From the NCBI RefSeq assembly GCF_040361275.1, contig NZ_APNH01000004.1:310001-374000 (forward strand): a DNA stretch of 64,000 bases, written 5' to 3'. Under the pieces are notes generated by a model, which was not told where the DNA came from, did no database searches, and worked only from the letters and a program-made list of their open reading frames with translations. Each line of letters begins with the position of its first letter. The first letter of the stretch is position 1. Position numbers and translations under genes: made by a program. Origin of the DNA: Salinisphaera sp. T31B1. Lineage in GTDB: Bacteria; Pseudomonadota; Gammaproteobacteria; Nevskiales; Salinisphaeraceae. Below are positions 1-13,865 of the stretch, piece after piece.

Positions 1-735
1 TTGGGCACGCAAGGCGTGTTAGAGGCGCTCTACCAGGCGTTCTTCTCGCTGAGCCTCGGCAGCGGCGTGATCGTGGCATTCGGGGCCTATCTGCCCGACG
101 ATGCCCGTGTGGTTCGCTTGTCGTTGATCGTGATCCTGGCGGACGTACTCGCCGCGCTGACGTCGGCGTTCGTGCTGGGCGTATTCGTCAGCGGCAGCGG
201 CATGCATCTGGGCGAGGGCGTTCAGAGCGTGTTCGAGATTCTGCCGGTCGCGCTCGACGGCAGTTGGCGCGCTCCGATCGTATTCGTGCTGGTCGCACTC
301 GTGTGTGTATCGACCGCGATCGGGCTGTTCGAGCCGGTCGTGCGCACGGTCGAGCGCCGAAGCGGGTTCTCGCGTCTCCGATCGAGCCTGTATGCCGGCC
401 TGGGCCTCACCCTGGTGGGGCTGCTGGGTTTGATGTCATTCGGTGCGCTGGGAGACTGGCGCCTGCTGGGTTACGACCCGTTTGGCTGGTTGTTGCTGGC
501 GGCCACACACGTCATCGGGCCGATCTGCGGGCTGCTGTTATGTGTGCTGCTCGGACGCGTGCTCGCACGGCGTCGGCTCGTGGAGGCCTGGCACGCCGAC
601 GACCGGCCTCGGCGTGCTGTCGGCTTCGCGGTCTGGCATGGGTTGTTACGCTATCCTTGCCGCATCGCACTGGTGGTGATGCTGGCCTACGCACTTGGCG
701 TGTTCACGCTGGCCAAACGGATCTGGGGGTTATGA
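1..735 (+). CDS. sodium-dependent symporter (NSS/SNF family), C-terminal part
   Basis: The reading frame is open from the first base of the window, so the 5' part of the gene lies outside. The visible 244 residues are strongly hydrophobic, with about six membrane segments. The motif QAFFSLSLGSG near residues 12-22, followed by a GAYL-type segment, is typical of bacterial neurotransmitter:sodium symporters, which import amino acids or related solutes with Na+. The stop overlaps the rnfH start (ATGA), so the two genes are translationally coupled. The substrate cannot be deduced. The family call is fairly sure; the true start is unknown. Confidence 0.8.
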   Translation: MGTQGVLEALYQAFFSLSLGSGVIVAFGAYLPDDARVVRLSLIVILADVLAALTSAFVLGVFVSGSGMHLGEGVQSVFEILPVALDGSWRAPIVFVLVALVCVSTAIGLFEPVVRTVERRSGFSRLRSSLYAGLGLTLVGLLGLMSFGALGDWRLLGYDPFGWLLLAATHVIGPICGLLLCVLLGRVLARRRLVEAWHADDRPRRAVGFAVWHGLLRYPCRIALVVMLAYALGVFTLAKRIWGL

Positions 736-1013
736 ACGACGCGTCGATCGAAGTCGTACTGGCACTGCCGGGGCGCTGCTGGCGTGAACGCGTGGCCCTG
801 ACCGCTGGGCTGACCGTAGAGACGGCTGCCACAGCGTCCGGGCTGGCCGGCTTGTGCGAGCGCTTGACCGGTGAACGGCCGGCCTACGGTATCTACGGGC
901 GCAAGGTCGATGCGCAACAGTCGTTGCGCGTCGGTGATCGGATCGAACTCTATCGAAGCCTGCTGGCCGATCCGCGGGCGCGCCGCCGCGCACGCGCGCG
1001 GGATCAGGGCTAG
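732..1013 (+). CDS. rnfH: RnfH family ubiquitin-like protein
   Basis: A 93-residue protein of the RnfH/UPF0125 family, small beta-grasp proteins of uncertain biochemical role usually encoded beside ratA, bamE and smpB. Family signatures seen are the IEVVLALP start, VETAATASG, YGIYGRKV and LRVGDRIELYRSL, and a basic Arg-rich tail. The ATG at 732 overlaps the symporter stop and gives the normal family length; an upstream in-frame start at 264 would run antiparallel to nothing sensible and was rejected. It converges with bamE, leaving only 12 bp between the stops. ratA, often found next to rnfH, is not present here. Confidence 0.88.
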   Translation: MNDASIEVVLALPGRCWRERVALTAGLTVETAATASGLAGLCERLTGERPAYGIYGRKVDAQQSLRVGDRIELYRSLLADPRARRRARARDQG

Positions 1014-1025
1014 CCGACAGCTGGC

Positions 1026-1511
1026 TCAGGTACCCGGCAGCGGGGCGCCGATGGTGCTTTCCCGAGCGCCGGGGCCATCGTCATAGGGCCCCAGTTCGTC
1101 GTCGTAAGGGCCGGGGCCATCGTTATCCGGGCCCGGTGAGACCTCGCTCGGCAGAGGGTTATCGTCGTCCAGTCCGGGGGCGCCGTCCATCACGCTGGCG
1201 GTGTATTCGTCATCGCCCTCGATCTGGGCGAGCTGGCCGTTGGCAAAGTACAGGTTCAGCTCGCTCTGGCGCACGTGCGCGCGTGGATCGCGATAATAGA
1301 AGACGTAGTCCCAGCGGTCCTTTTCGAAGCTGCTGTCGATGAGCGACGTGCCCATGACGTACTGGACCTGACGCTTGGTCATGCCGAGCTCGAGCTGACC
1401 GACGTTCTTCGCGGTCACCACGTTGCCCTGGACTACCGGTACCCGGAAGAAGACCGGCAGGCTGCAGGCGGACAGCATCAGCAGCGTGGCTAGCACGAAC
1501 AGTGTTCTCAT
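1026..1511 (-). CDS. bamE: outer membrane assembly lipoprotein BamE (SmpA/OmlA)
   Basis: BamE is the small lipoprotein of the BAM complex, which folds beta-barrel proteins into the outer membrane. The ATG at 1511 gives a lipoprotein signal with lipobox LSAC near residue 17. The BamE core follows: QGNVV, then LELGMTKRQVQYVMGTSLI, then WDYVFYYRD. Upstream in-frame starts would place charged residues before the signal and were rejected. After the core, roughly residues 105-161 form an acidic, proline/glycine-rich tail with repeated GPYDD-like units; the usual protein of about 110-120 residues lacks this. It lies downstream of recN on the same strand and has its own promoter-like sequence at 1573-1602. 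Confidence 0.9.
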   Translation of the reverse strand: MRTLFVLATLLMLSACSLPVFFRVPVVQGNVVTAKNVGQLELGMTKRQVQYVMGTSLIDSSFEKDRWDYVFYYRDPRAHVRQSELNLYFANGQLAQIEGDDEYTASVMDGAPGLDDDNPLPSEVSPGPDNDGPGPYDDELGPYDDGPGARESTIGAPLPGT

Positions 1512-1572
1512 ACGACCATAATCCCTGGTGGAACGACGGCCGGTGGCCGTCCGCGTCCGAGATGCGAACCGC

Positions 1573-1602
1573 ATCATACGGCAGGGCTTTTGTGCCTGCC
1601 AA
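1573..1602 (-). promoter_or_regulatory. probable sigma-70 promoter for bamE
   Basis: Read on the minus strand, TTGGCA (1597-1602) and TATGAT (1573-1578) are separated by 18 bp. Both hexamers match the vegetative consensus well. The predicted start, near 1566, lies about 55 bases before the bamE ATG. Small inverted repeats (1561-1575 and 1581-1600) occupy the same recN-bamE gap. Confidence 0.55.
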
Positions 1603-1628
1603 ACAGCGTGCTGCTCGGCGAGGCGGGC

Positions 1629-3302
1629 TCAGCGCTGGGCACGCGCGATCATGTCGGCGGCATGTGCTCGGGTCTGGGCGGTGAGTTCGACCCCGCCAAG
1701 CATGCGCGCCAGTTCTTCGACCCGGCTGTCATCGTCCAGCGTGGTGATCGACGTGGAGGTCTGGCCGCCGGCCACCTGTTTGGCTACGCGTAGATGCTGG
1801 CCGGCCAGCGCGGCGACCTGGGGAAGATGAGTCACGCACAGCGACTGGCCGGCACTGCCCAGTGCTCGCAGCTGGCGGCCGACGATCTCGGCCACACCGC
1901 CGCCGATACCCGTGTCGACTTCATCGAAGACCAGGGTGGGCACCCGGGTACGACTGGCTGCAACCACCTCGATGGCCAGGCTGATACGCGACAGCTCGCC
2001 GCCGGAAGCCACACGATCCAGAGGGCGTGCCGGCTGGCCCGGGTTGGCGGCAATCAGGAACTCGATCTCGTCGGTTCCGGTGGGCGCGACGCGTGACGCG
2101 GCGCCGGGGCTCACCTGGACCTTGAAATCGCCCTCGGGCATACCGAGCGTGCGGATGATCTCGCTGATCGCATCGCCGAGCTGTTCAGCCGCGCTCTGTC
2201 GGGCACGGCTGAGCGCGGCAGCGGCTTCGTCGTAGTCGGCCACCTGTCGCGCCTCGGCCTGTCTGAGTGCTGTCAGCCGCTCGCCGGCATTCTCGAGTTC
2301 GGCCAGTTCATCGTTCAGGCGAAGAGCGAGGCTCGGCAGATCGGCGGGGTTTACGTGATGCTTGCGGGCCAGATCCTGAATGCCGGCCAGGCGCTGTTCG
2401 ACCTCGCGGAAACGCTGCGGGTCGATATCCAGCCCGTCGATATGGTGACGCAGATCGTCTGCCGCCTCCTGTGTCTGAATACGCGCACTGGTGACCAACT
2501 CGGCGATCGGGCCGAAACCGGCATCGATGCTGCCCAGATCCGTCAGCAACCGCTCGGCCATGCCAAGCTGATCCATGGCGGCCCCTTCGTCGGCTTCGAA
2601 CAGCGCGGCGAGCGCCTGCTGACCGTCCGCGATCAGCCGTTCTGCGCTGGCCAGGCGACGGTGTTCGGCGCCGAGGGTGTCGATTTCGTCGTCGGCCAGA
2701 GCCAGCGCGTCCAGTTCGCCGACCTGGTAGCGCAGCAGGTCGATACGCATGTCGCCGGAGGCATCGACCTGCTCGATCCGTTCGATGGCCGTCCGGGTAT
2801 CGCGCAGCGCCCGGGCGGCGTCGGCGGTTGCGGTCAGCTCGGCGTCGTAGCTGCCGTACTCGTCGAGCAGCTGACGCTGTGCCCCGCGGCGCAGAAGCGA
2901 TTGGTGGGCGTGCTGGCCGTGGATATCAACCAGCGTCTGACCGAGGGCGCGCAGCTCGCGCACCGGCATGGGTGTGCCGTTTATCCAGGCTCGGCTGCGA
3001 CCTTCCCGGGCGACCAGCCGGCGGATGACGCATTCGTCGTCGTCATCGAGTTCGTGTTCTGCCAGCCAAGCCGCGGCTGCCGGCGCGTCGGCCAGCGTGA
3101 ACCGCGCGGTGATATCGGTTCGGTCCGCGCCCTCGCGGATCGCCTCTACATCGGCGCGATCGCCCAGGATCAGATTGAGCGCGCCGACCAGGATCGACTT
3201 GCCGGCGCCGGTCTCGCCCGAGAGCACCGTCATGCCCGGCCCGAATTCCACGGCCAGGCGGTCGATGATGGCGAAATTGCGGATCGTGATCTCTGCGAGC
3301 AT
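1629..3302 (-). CDS. recN: DNA repair protein RecN
   Basis: An SMC-like ATPase that handles double-strand breaks during recombination. At 557 residues it matches the usual length. The N-terminus MLAEITIRNFAIID is diagnostic. Walker A SGETGAGKS lies near residue 30, and the C-terminal ABC half carries VASGGELSRISLA followed by VFDEVDTGIGG (Walker B). Coiled-coil arms fill the middle. It starts 3 bases after the nadK stop and so is probably co-transcribed with nadK. No LexA-type box was seen immediately upstream, although recN is SOS-induced in several relatives. Confidence 0.97.
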   Translation of the reverse strand: MLAEITIRNFAIIDRLAVEFGPGMTVLSGETGAGKSILVGALNLILGDRADVEAIREGADRTDITARFTLADAPAAAAWLAEHELDDDDECVIRRLVAREGRSRAWINGTPMPVRELRALGQTLVDIHGQHAHQSLLRRGAQRQLLDEYGSYDAELTATADAARALRDTRTAIERIEQVDASGDMRIDLLRYQVGELDALALADDEIDTLGAEHRRLASAERLIADGQQALAALFEADEGAAMDQLGMAERLLTDLGSIDAGFGPIAELVTSARIQTQEAADDLRHHIDGLDIDPQRFREVEQRLAGIQDLARKHHVNPADLPSLALRLNDELAELENAGERLTALRQAEARQVADYDEAAAALSRARQSAAEQLGDAISEIIRTLGMPEGDFKVQVSPGAASRVAPTGTDEIEFLIAANPGQPARPLDRVASGGELSRISLAIEVVAASRTRVPTLVFDEVDTGIGGGVAEIVGRQLRALGSAGQSLCVTHLPQVAALAGQHLRVAKQVAGGQTSTSITTLDDDSRVEELARMLGGVELTAQTRAHAADMIARAQR

Positions 3303-3305
3303 GAA

Positions 3306-4193
3306 TCAGGCCAGCTGCTGGCCGCGGCCCCACTGGAGCTTGTTGCGCAGTATGTTGAAGTAATCATAGCCCGGCGGGTGGATCAGCTGCAGGTTGTGCG
3401 GCGCCCGTTCGATATGCACGCGATCACCGCCCGACAGGGCCTGGGTGACCTGGCCGTCGCTGGTGAACAGCGCCGAGCCATCGAGATTGTTGGCCACGTG
3501 CACTTCGATGCGGTGGTCGGCATCCACGATCAGCGGCCGGTCGGACAGGGTATGCGGACAGATCGGTACCAGCGCCAGCGCGTTCAGCCCGGGGTGGAGC
3601 ACCGGGCCGCCGCCGGACAGGGCATAGGCTGTCGAACCGGTAGGCGTGGCCACCACCATGCCGTCGGCCCGATGATGGCTGATGAAGACGCCGTTCATGT
3701 AGGTGTCGAAATCCAGCACCCGGGCAAAGGCCTGGTTGCGGATTACGCACTCATTGATCGCATCAAAGGCGTCCTTTTCGAACTGGCCGCTGGCGCGTTC
3801 GATTCGGGCAGACAACATCAGCCTCGATTCGGCGATATACCGGCCGGCGAAGACGTCATCGAGCGTGGCTCGCATATCGCGAGGCAGCACGTCGACCATG
3901 AAACCCAGGCGCCCGAGGTTGACCCCGAGCAGCGGCGTGCCGGTGGCGGCCACGAGGCGACCGGCATCGAGCAACGTGCCATCGCCGCCGACCACCACCA
4001 CGAGATCGCAGCGCTGGCCGAGCGAAATGCGCGGGCAGCGGTCGATGCCGTCGGCAATATCCTCGTGGCTGTCGTCGACGAGCACGGTCTTGCCTCGGCC
4101 GAGCAGGTCGTCCACCAGGGCATGCAACGTCGTGCGCACGCTGTCGCCGTCCTTCTTGGCAAGAATGCCGATGGTTTCGAACTCGTGCGCCAT
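3306..4193 (-). CDS. nadK: NAD kinase
   Basis: Phosphorylates NAD to NADP using ATP. The 295-residue product shows the family GGDGTLL motif (VVVVGGDGT), the NLGRLGFMVD segment, the NECVI segment and the glycine-rich ATPTGSTAYALSGGGPVLHP block. The ATG at 4193 is chosen because the protein then begins directly before the first beta strand (FETIGILAK); a start 11 codons upstream is possible. It is divergent from grpE, and the 172-bp gap holds the grpE sigma-32-type promoter. recN follows immediately downstream. Confidence 0.95.
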   Translation of the reverse strand: MAHEFETIGILAKKDGDSVRTTLHALVDDLLGRGKTVLVDDSHEDIADGIDRCPRISLGQRCDLVVVVGGDGTLLDAGRLVAATGTPLLGVNLGRLGFMVDVLPRDMRATLDDVFAGRYIAESRLMLSARIERASGQFEKDAFDAINECVIRNQAFARVLDFDTYMNGVFISHHRADGMVVATPTGSTAYALSGGGPVLHPGLNALALVPICPHTLSDRPLIVDADHRIEVHVANNLDGSALFTSDGQVTQALSGGDRVHIERAPHNLQLIHPPGYDYFNILRNKLQWGRGQQLA

Positions 4194-4271
4194 GGCCCGT
4201 CTGTCTCTCGCGACTCCAACGCACAAGCATTCACGCCTTGGCCGATAATTTCAACGCGCGCGACGATATCG

Positions 4272-4300
4272 CTTGAAATGACGACAGCCAGCCCAATCAT
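4272..4300 (+). promoter_or_regulatory. candidate sigma-32 heat-shock promoter of grpE
   Basis: CTTGAAA at 4272-4278 is a perfect sigma-32 -35 element. After 13 bp comes CCCAATCAT (4292-4300), close to the CCCCATNT -10 consensus. It lies about 65 bases before the grpE ATG. The dnaK upstream region carries a similar, stronger pair, which supports the call. Confidence 0.65.
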
Positions 4301-4365
4301 GCTCGCCAACGGGACAGTCGAACACGGGTTGCGACTGTCCAGGTCATTCAAGCGGGGATTTGCCA

Positions 4366-4992
4366 ATGAGCCAACAAGACACGCCCAAGACGCCGCATGG
4401 CGAACAGGACTCGGCCGCGGAAAATGCGCCGCAGCCGGATATCGAGGCCGTTCAGGACGGCACCGAGGATTATGTCGATGCCGGCGGCGCGAGCGCCGAT
4501 AGCCTGGCCGAGACCGAAGAGCTACAGGCCGAGCTCGACCAGGCGCGCGCCGAAGCTGCCCAGTACCGCGACCAGGCGGTGCGCGCAGCGGCCGAGATGG
4601 AGAACGTGCGCAAGCGCGCCGCGCGCGATGTCGAGTCCGCCCGCAAGTTTGCGCTCGAGAAATTCGCAGCCGATCTGCTGGGTGTGCGCGACAGCCTGGA
4701 GCTGGGTCAGCAGGCCGCCGAAGAACACAGCGGCGACTTCGACAAGCTCAAGGAGGGTATGGACATGACCGCGCGCATGCTGGCGACCAGCATGGAGAAG
4801 GCGGGCATCGAGCCGATCGACCCCCAGGGCGAGTCGTTCGATCCGGAGTTTCATGAAGCCGTGTCGACCCAGCCGACCGACGACATGGCGCCCAACACGG
4901 TCGCTGCGGTCATGCAGAAGGGTTACACGCTCAATGGACGTGTGCTGCGCGCGGCCATGGTCGTGGTCGCAAAGCCGGCCGAAAAAGGCTGA
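4366..4992 (+). CDS. grpE: nucleotide exchange factor GrpE
   Basis: GrpE releases ADP from DnaK. The 208-residue protein has an acidic, disordered N-terminus, a long coiled coil (about residues 45-110, including the AAEMENVRKRAARDVE segment) and the C-terminal beta domain ending in GYTLNGRVLRAAMVVVA, which is diagnostic. The ATG at 4366 is preferred over a TTG two codons upstream; GGGGA precedes it. It starts the grpE-dnaK-dnaJ heat-shock cluster. Confidence 0.96.
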   Translation: MSQQDTPKTPHGEQDSAAENAPQPDIEAVQDGTEDYVDAGGASADSLAETEELQAELDQARAEAAQYRDQAVRAAAEMENVRKRAARDVESARKFALEKFAADLLGVRDSLELGQQAAEEHSGDFDKLKEGMDMTARMLATSMEKAGIEPIDPQGESFDPEFHEAVSTQPTDDMAPNTVAAVMQKGYTLNGRVLRAAMVVVAKPAEKG

Positions 4993-5018
4993 CCACGGTC
5001 GTCTAACTCGCCGCGGCG

Positions 5019-5047
5019 CTTGAAAAGGCAACGGCCGCGCCCCAAAT
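5019..5047 (+). promoter_or_regulatory. candidate sigma-32 heat-shock promoter of dnaK
   Basis: CTTGAAA (5019-5025) and CCCCAAAT (5040-5047) are separated by 14 bp, almost exactly the sigma-32 consensus. The expected transcript start, near 5055, leaves a short leader before the dnaK ATG. A 6-bp hairpin (CGCCGT/ACGGCG, 5074-5089) lies in that leader. Confidence 0.75.
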
Positions 5048-5110
5048 CGAAGAGCAAGTCAAGTTTTGCAAGACGCCGTTTATACGGCGCACAGTCAGAG
5101 GGACTAGAAC

Positions 5111-7057
<1,947 letters not shown>

Positions 7058-7080
7058 CGTCGGTTAATTCGACCCAGCAG

Positions 7081-7114
7081 CCGGGGTAACGCCAGCCGTT
7101 GCCCCGGCCTTTTT
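7081..7114 (+). terminator. Rho-independent terminator or attenuator between dnaK and dnaJ
   Basis: An 11-bp stem (CCGGGGTAACG, 7081-7091, with CGTTGCCCCGG, 7097-7107; one G-U pair) and a 5-base loop are followed by a run of five T. Because dnaJ starts 20 bases later with no obvious promoter, partial read-through may set the DnaK to DnaJ ratio. Confidence 0.75.
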
Positions 7115-7134
7115 GGTTATAAGGTTTTCGATTC

Positions 7135-8265
7135 ATGGCGAAACGCGATTACTACGAAGTGCTCGGTGTGTCCAAGGGCGCGGGCAAGGACGAGATCAAG
7201 AAGGCCTATCGACGGCTCGCGATGAAGAATCATCCGGATCGTAATCCGGACGATGCCGAGGCCGAGGCCCGTTTCAAGGAGGCCTCCGAGGCCTACGAGG
7301 TGCTGTCGGACGATCGCAAGCGCCAGGCCTACGACCAGTTCGGCCATGCCGGGCTGGGCGGCGCGGCCGGCGGGGGAGGCCCGGCGGGCGCCGGCGGGTT
7401 CGGCGATATCTTCGGCGATATCTTTTCTGACATTTTCGGCGGCGGCATGGGCGGTGGCCGGCAACGGGCCTCACGCGGTGCAGACCTGCGCTACGACCTC
7501 GATCTGGATCTGGAAACCGCGATCGACGGCGATACCGTCGAGATACGTATTCCCACGCTCGACGAGTGCGACGCCTGCGACGGCAGCGGTGCCGAGAAGG
7601 GCTCGCCCGTGGATACCTGCGGCACCTGTCAGGGTATGGGTCAGGTGCGTATCCAGCAGGGCTTTCTCTCGATTCAGCAGACCTGTCCGGATTGTCACGG
7701 AACCGGCAAGAAGGTCCGCAATCCCTGCCGGAAATGCCACGGCGAAGGGCGAGTGCAGTCATCCAAGACGCTGTCCGTCAAGGTGCCGCCGGGCGTGGAC
7801 AACGGCGATCGCATCCGTCTCTCGGGCGAAGGCGAGGCCGGCGAGATGGGCGGTCCGGCGGGCGATCTGTATGTTCAGATCAACGTCAAGTCGCACGAGT
7901 TCTTCATACGCGATGGCAACAATCTGCGTGCGAACGTGCCGGTCGACATGATCACAGCAGCCCTCGGCGGGGAGATCGACGTGCCGACGCTCAAGGGCAA
8001 GGTGAGCCTTCGCATCCCCGCGGAGACCCAGTCGGGCAAAACGTTCCGTCTGCGTGGCAAGGGTGTGCAATCGGTGCGTACCTCCGCGCCTGGTGATCTG
8101 CTGGTCAAGGTCAGTGTGGAAACGCCGGTCAACCTCAACAGCAAGCAGAAGAAGCTGCTCGAAGAGCTGCGTGAAAGCATGGACGATAGCGGCCGCAGTC
8201 ACAGCCCGGCCACGGCCAGCTGGCTGGATAAGGCCAAGCGCTTTTTCGGCGAACATCTGAGCTAG
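7135..8265 (+). CDS. dnaJ: Hsp40 co-chaperone DnaJ
   Basis: Stimulates DnaK ATPase and delivers substrates. Domains in order: J domain (residues 1-70, with the HPD motif in [10 protein letters not shown]), a Gly/Phe-rich linker (about 75-120), four zinc-binding CxxCxGxG repeats ([32 protein letters not shown]), then the C-terminal substrate-binding domain. At 376 residues it is the normal length for type I DnaJ. The start follows the family sequence [12 protein letters not shown]. Confidence 0.98.
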   Translation: MAKRDYYEVLGVSKGAGKDEIKKAYRRLAMKNHPDRNPDDAEAEARFKEASEAYEVLSDDRKRQAYDQFGHAGLGGAAGGGGPAGAGGFGDIFGDIFSDIFGGGMGGGRQRASRGADLRYDLDLDLETAIDGDTVEIRIPTLDECDACDGSGAEKGSPVDTCGTCQGMGQVRIQQGFLSIQQTCPDCHGTGKKVRNPCRKCHGEGRVQSSKTLSVKVPPGVDNGDRIRLSGEGEAGEMGGPAGDLYVQINVKSHEFFIRDGNNLRANVPVDMITAALGGEIDVPTLKGKVSLRIPAETQSGKTFRLRGKGVQSVRTSAPGDLLVKVSVETPVNLNSKQKKLLEELRESMDDSGRSHSPATASWLDKAKRFFGEHLS

Positions 8266-8414
8266 ACAGCTCGCCCGCCGGTACGCCGCTCGTTTTCGGC
8301 CTCGTACGACTCGGAAGGCCCGCGGCAGGCGTGGTGAACGCGCATCGGCCCGGCTGACAAGCCGCCGGACCGTATATGGTTAATAACATCTTGTACGACA
8401 CCGGGAGACAGGGT

Positions 8415-9224
8415 ATGACACGGGTAGCCATCAACGGCGCTGCCGGGCGCATGGGTCGGGAATTGGCCGTGGCGTGCCTTCGCCGTGACGACCTGTCGCT
8501 GGCAGCGGCTTTCGAGGCGCCGGGCAGCGACTCGATCGGTCAGGATATCGGTCGGCTGGCCAACGGCGAGGATCTGGGCGTGGCCATCGCCTCGGCGGAC
8601 GATCGTGGCACGGCCGAGTTCGATGTGCTGATTGATTTCACCCGCCCGGGGCCCTGTCTGGCCGCACTTGCCGACTGCCAGGCGCGGGGCGCGGCGATGG
8701 TGATCGGCACCACCGGTTTCGACGAGAACCAGCTGGAAACCATTGAGCGGGCCGCGGAACAGATCGCGATCGTGATCGCCCCGAACTTCAGTGCCGGCGT
8801 TAACTTGACGCTAAAACTTCTTGATATTGCAGCCAAAGCGCTCGGCGATGATTTCGATATCGAAGTGGTCGAGGCTCATCACCGGCACAAGGTGGACGCG
8901 CCCTCCGGCACGGCGTTGCGTATCGGCGAAGTGCTGGCCGATGCCACCGGACGCGATCTGAGCGATTGCGCGGTCTACGCACGCCACGGCCATACCGGCG
9001 AGCGCGAGCGGCGCACGATCGGTTTCCAGACCATTCGCGGGGGCGATATCGTGGGTGAGCATACCGTGTTGTTCGCCGGCGACGGCGAACGCGTGGAGAT
9101 CACGCATAAGGCCTCTTCGCGTCAAACGTTCGCTGGCGGCGCGATGCGTGCCGCGGCCTGGGCTTCCGATCAGGGCCCTGGACGCTACGACATGACCGAC
9201 GTGCTCGGCCTGAGCGACGACTGA
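8415..9224 (+). CDS. dapB: 4-hydroxy-tetrahydrodipicolinate reductase DapB
   Basis: Catalyses the NAD(P)H-dependent step towards diaminopimelate and lysine. Seen: the Rossmann glycine motif [12 protein letters not shown] at the N-terminus, [15 protein letters not shown], and the substrate motif [15 protein letters not shown] with its catalytic His/Lys. The ATG at 8415 is preceded by a good ribosome site (GGGAGACAGGG) and yields 269 residues, the standard length; the 13-codon upstream extension is not conserved. The dnaJ-dapB-carA order matches Pseudomonas-type genomes. Confidence 0.97.
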   Translation: MTRVAINGAAGRMGRELAVACLRRDDLSLAAAFEAPGSDSIGQDIGRLANGEDLGVAIASADDRGTAEFDVLIDFTRPGPCLAALADCQARGAAMVIGTTGFDENQLETIERAAEQIAIVIAPNFSAGVNLTLKLLDIAAKALGDDFDIEVVEAHHRHKVDAPSGTALRIGEVLADATGRDLSDCAVYARHGHTGERERRTIGFQTIRGGDIVGEHTVLFAGDGERVEITHKASSRQTFAGGAMRAAAWASDQGPGRYDMTDVLGLSDD

Positions 9225-9234
9225 AACCGGTCAC

Positions 9235-9284
9235 GGCTGGCCGACGCCAGCCGGAGCCGCTATAATTTCGCGCCGCATGCGGCC
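9235..9284 (+). promoter_or_regulatory. carA promoter region with -10 box, hairpin and palindrome
   Basis: A perfect TATAAT sits at 9261-9266. A 7-bp inverted repeat (GGCTGGC/GCCAGCC, 9235-9252) ends dapB transcription or overlaps the -35 position, where no good hexamer is seen. The 12-bp palindrome GCCGCATGCGGC (9272-9283) lies right at the expected transcript start and is a possible operator. No ArgR or PurR box could be recognised with confidence. Confidence 0.5.
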
Positions 9285-9339
9285 AGTCGGCCGCTATCCC
9301 GGCCTGATGCCCGCTCGATCACCGTAACCGGAGTCATAG

Positions 9340-10476
9340 TTGCGCCCGACAGCCCTGCTTGCGCTCGAAGACGGTAGCCTTTTCCACGGTCGCGCCATCG
9401 GCGCACTCGGCAGTACGGTTGGAGAGGTGGTCTTCAACACCGCCATGACCGGCTACCAGGAAATTCTTACCGACCCCTCTTACCGTCAGCAGATGGTCAC
9501 GCTGACCTATCCGCATATCGGCAACACCGGAGCCAACGCTCAGGACGTCGAATCGGCGCGGGTGCAGGCGGCCGGCCTGATCGTGCGGGAGATTCCGCGC
9601 ACGCCAAGCAACTGGCGCACGGACGGCAGCCTGATCGACTACCTCGAGGCCAACGATATCGTTGGCATCGGCGATATCGATACGCGTCGGCTGACACGCA
9701 TCCTGCGCGAGAAGGGTGCCCAGAACGGCTGTATCGTGGCCGGCGACGACATCGACGCCGACGATGCGCTTGCCCGGGCGCGGGCGTTTCCGGGGCTCAA
9801 GGGGGCCGATCTCGCCGCCGAGGCCGGGACCTCCGAAGTCTACGAGTGGGACGAGCCGAGCTGGGTCGGGCCTAACGACAGCCACGAGCCGGCTCCAGCG
9901 CAGTATCACGTTGCGGTCTACGACTACGGTGTGAAGTACAACATTCTGCGCCGCCTGGTCGACTGCGGCGCGCGGGTGACGGTCGTGCCACCACGGATGC
10001 CGCTCGACGAGGTTCTGGCGATGAACGTCGATGGCGTGCTGCTGGCCAACGGGCCGGGCGACCCCGAACCGTGCGACTATGCGATCGCCACGTGTCGCGA
10101 GCTCATCGAACGAGAGGTGCCCACCCTCGGTATCTGTCTGGGGCATCAGATTCTCGGCCTGGCAGCCGGCGGCCGAAGCCTCAAGATGAAGTTCGGCCAT
10201 CACGGCGCCAACCACCCGGTGATCGACGTTGCGTCCGGCGAGGTGATGATCACCAGCCAGAACCATGGCTTCGCTATCGACGAGGCCAGCCTTCCCGACA
10301 CGGTGCGCGTGACGCATCGGTCGCTGTTCGACGGATCGCTCCAGGGTATCGAGATAATCGGCAAGCCGGTCTTTTCGTTCCAGGGGCATCCCGAGGCGAG
10401 CCCGGGTCCGCACGATGTGGCGCCGTTGTTCGAGCGCTTCATCGGTGCCCTGCACGCCCGAAGCGCCGGCGCCTGA
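9340..10476 (+). CDS. carA: carbamoyl-phosphate synthase small subunit
   Basis: The glutaminase subunit that supplies ammonia to CarB for arginine and pyrimidine synthesis. The 378-residue protein has the CarA N-terminal domain ([17 protein letters not shown], then [21 protein letters not shown]) and a class-I glutamine amidotransferase domain with the nucleophile Cys266 in GICLGHQ and the catalytic His/Glu in [11 protein letters not shown]. Translation must start at TTG 9340: the conserved N-terminus begins there, and GGAG lies 6 bases upstream. Confidence 0.97.
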   Translation: MRPTALLALEDGSLFHGRAIGALGSTVGEVVFNTAMTGYQEILTDPSYRQQMVTLTYPHIGNTGANAQDVESARVQAAGLIVREIPRTPSNWRTDGSLIDYLEANDIVGIGDIDTRRLTRILREKGAQNGCIVAGDDIDADDALARARAFPGLKGADLAAEAGTSEVYEWDEPSWVGPNDSHEPAPAQYHVAVYDYGVKYNILRRLVDCGARVTVVPPRMPLDEVLAMNVDGVLLANGPGDPEPCDYAIATCRELIEREVPTLGICLGHQILGLAAGGRSLKMKFGHHGANHPVIDVASGEVMITSQNHGFAIDEASLPDTVRVTHRSLFDGSLQGIEIIGKPVFSFQGHPEASPGPHDVAPLFERFIGALHARSAGA

Positions 10477-10481
10477 ATATC

Positions 10482-10506
10482 GAGGCATCGCTTTAATTGA
10501 TGCCTC
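10482..10506 (+). other. intercistronic hairpin between carA and carB
   Basis: A perfect 8-bp inverted repeat, GAGGCATC (10482-10489) with GATGCCTC (10499-10506), loop of 9 bases, lies just after the carA stop. There is no T-run, so it is more likely an mRNA stability or processing element than a terminator. Confidence 0.5.
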
Positions 10507-10573
10507 CAATTTAATGATCTAGAACGCGAATATCGGCCCCAGCGAGTTTGCGGGCCAGCCAGCGAGCCAAGCC

Positions 10574-13798
<3,225 letters not shown>

Positions 13799-13839
13799 TC
13801 GGGACGCCGTGGCGGGCAGAAAATTCTGTCGTGACTCGC

Positions 13840-13845
13840 TATAAT
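13840..13845 (+). promoter_or_regulatory. candidate -10 element of the ect operon
   Basis: A consensus TATAAT preceded by C (CTATAAT) with no recognisable -35 hexamer at the right distance. This pattern fits an RpoS-type osmotic-stress promoter. An imperfect palindrome CAGAA-AA-TTCTG (13817-13828) lies just upstream. A start near 13852 would leave only about 14 bases before the annotated ectA codon. Confidence 0.45.
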
Positions 13846-13865
13846 GCGGGCCAAACATCCACCGA

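Noticed and set aside
3303-3420. LexA (SOS) box expected upstream of recN
   Set aside because: No CTGT-N8-ACAG-type palindrome was seen there. recN seems to be transcribed from nadK.
2355-4502. 715-residue plus-strand frame across recN and nadK
   Set aside because: It overlaps two clear genes on the other strand and runs into grpE in a different frame. No recognisable domain.
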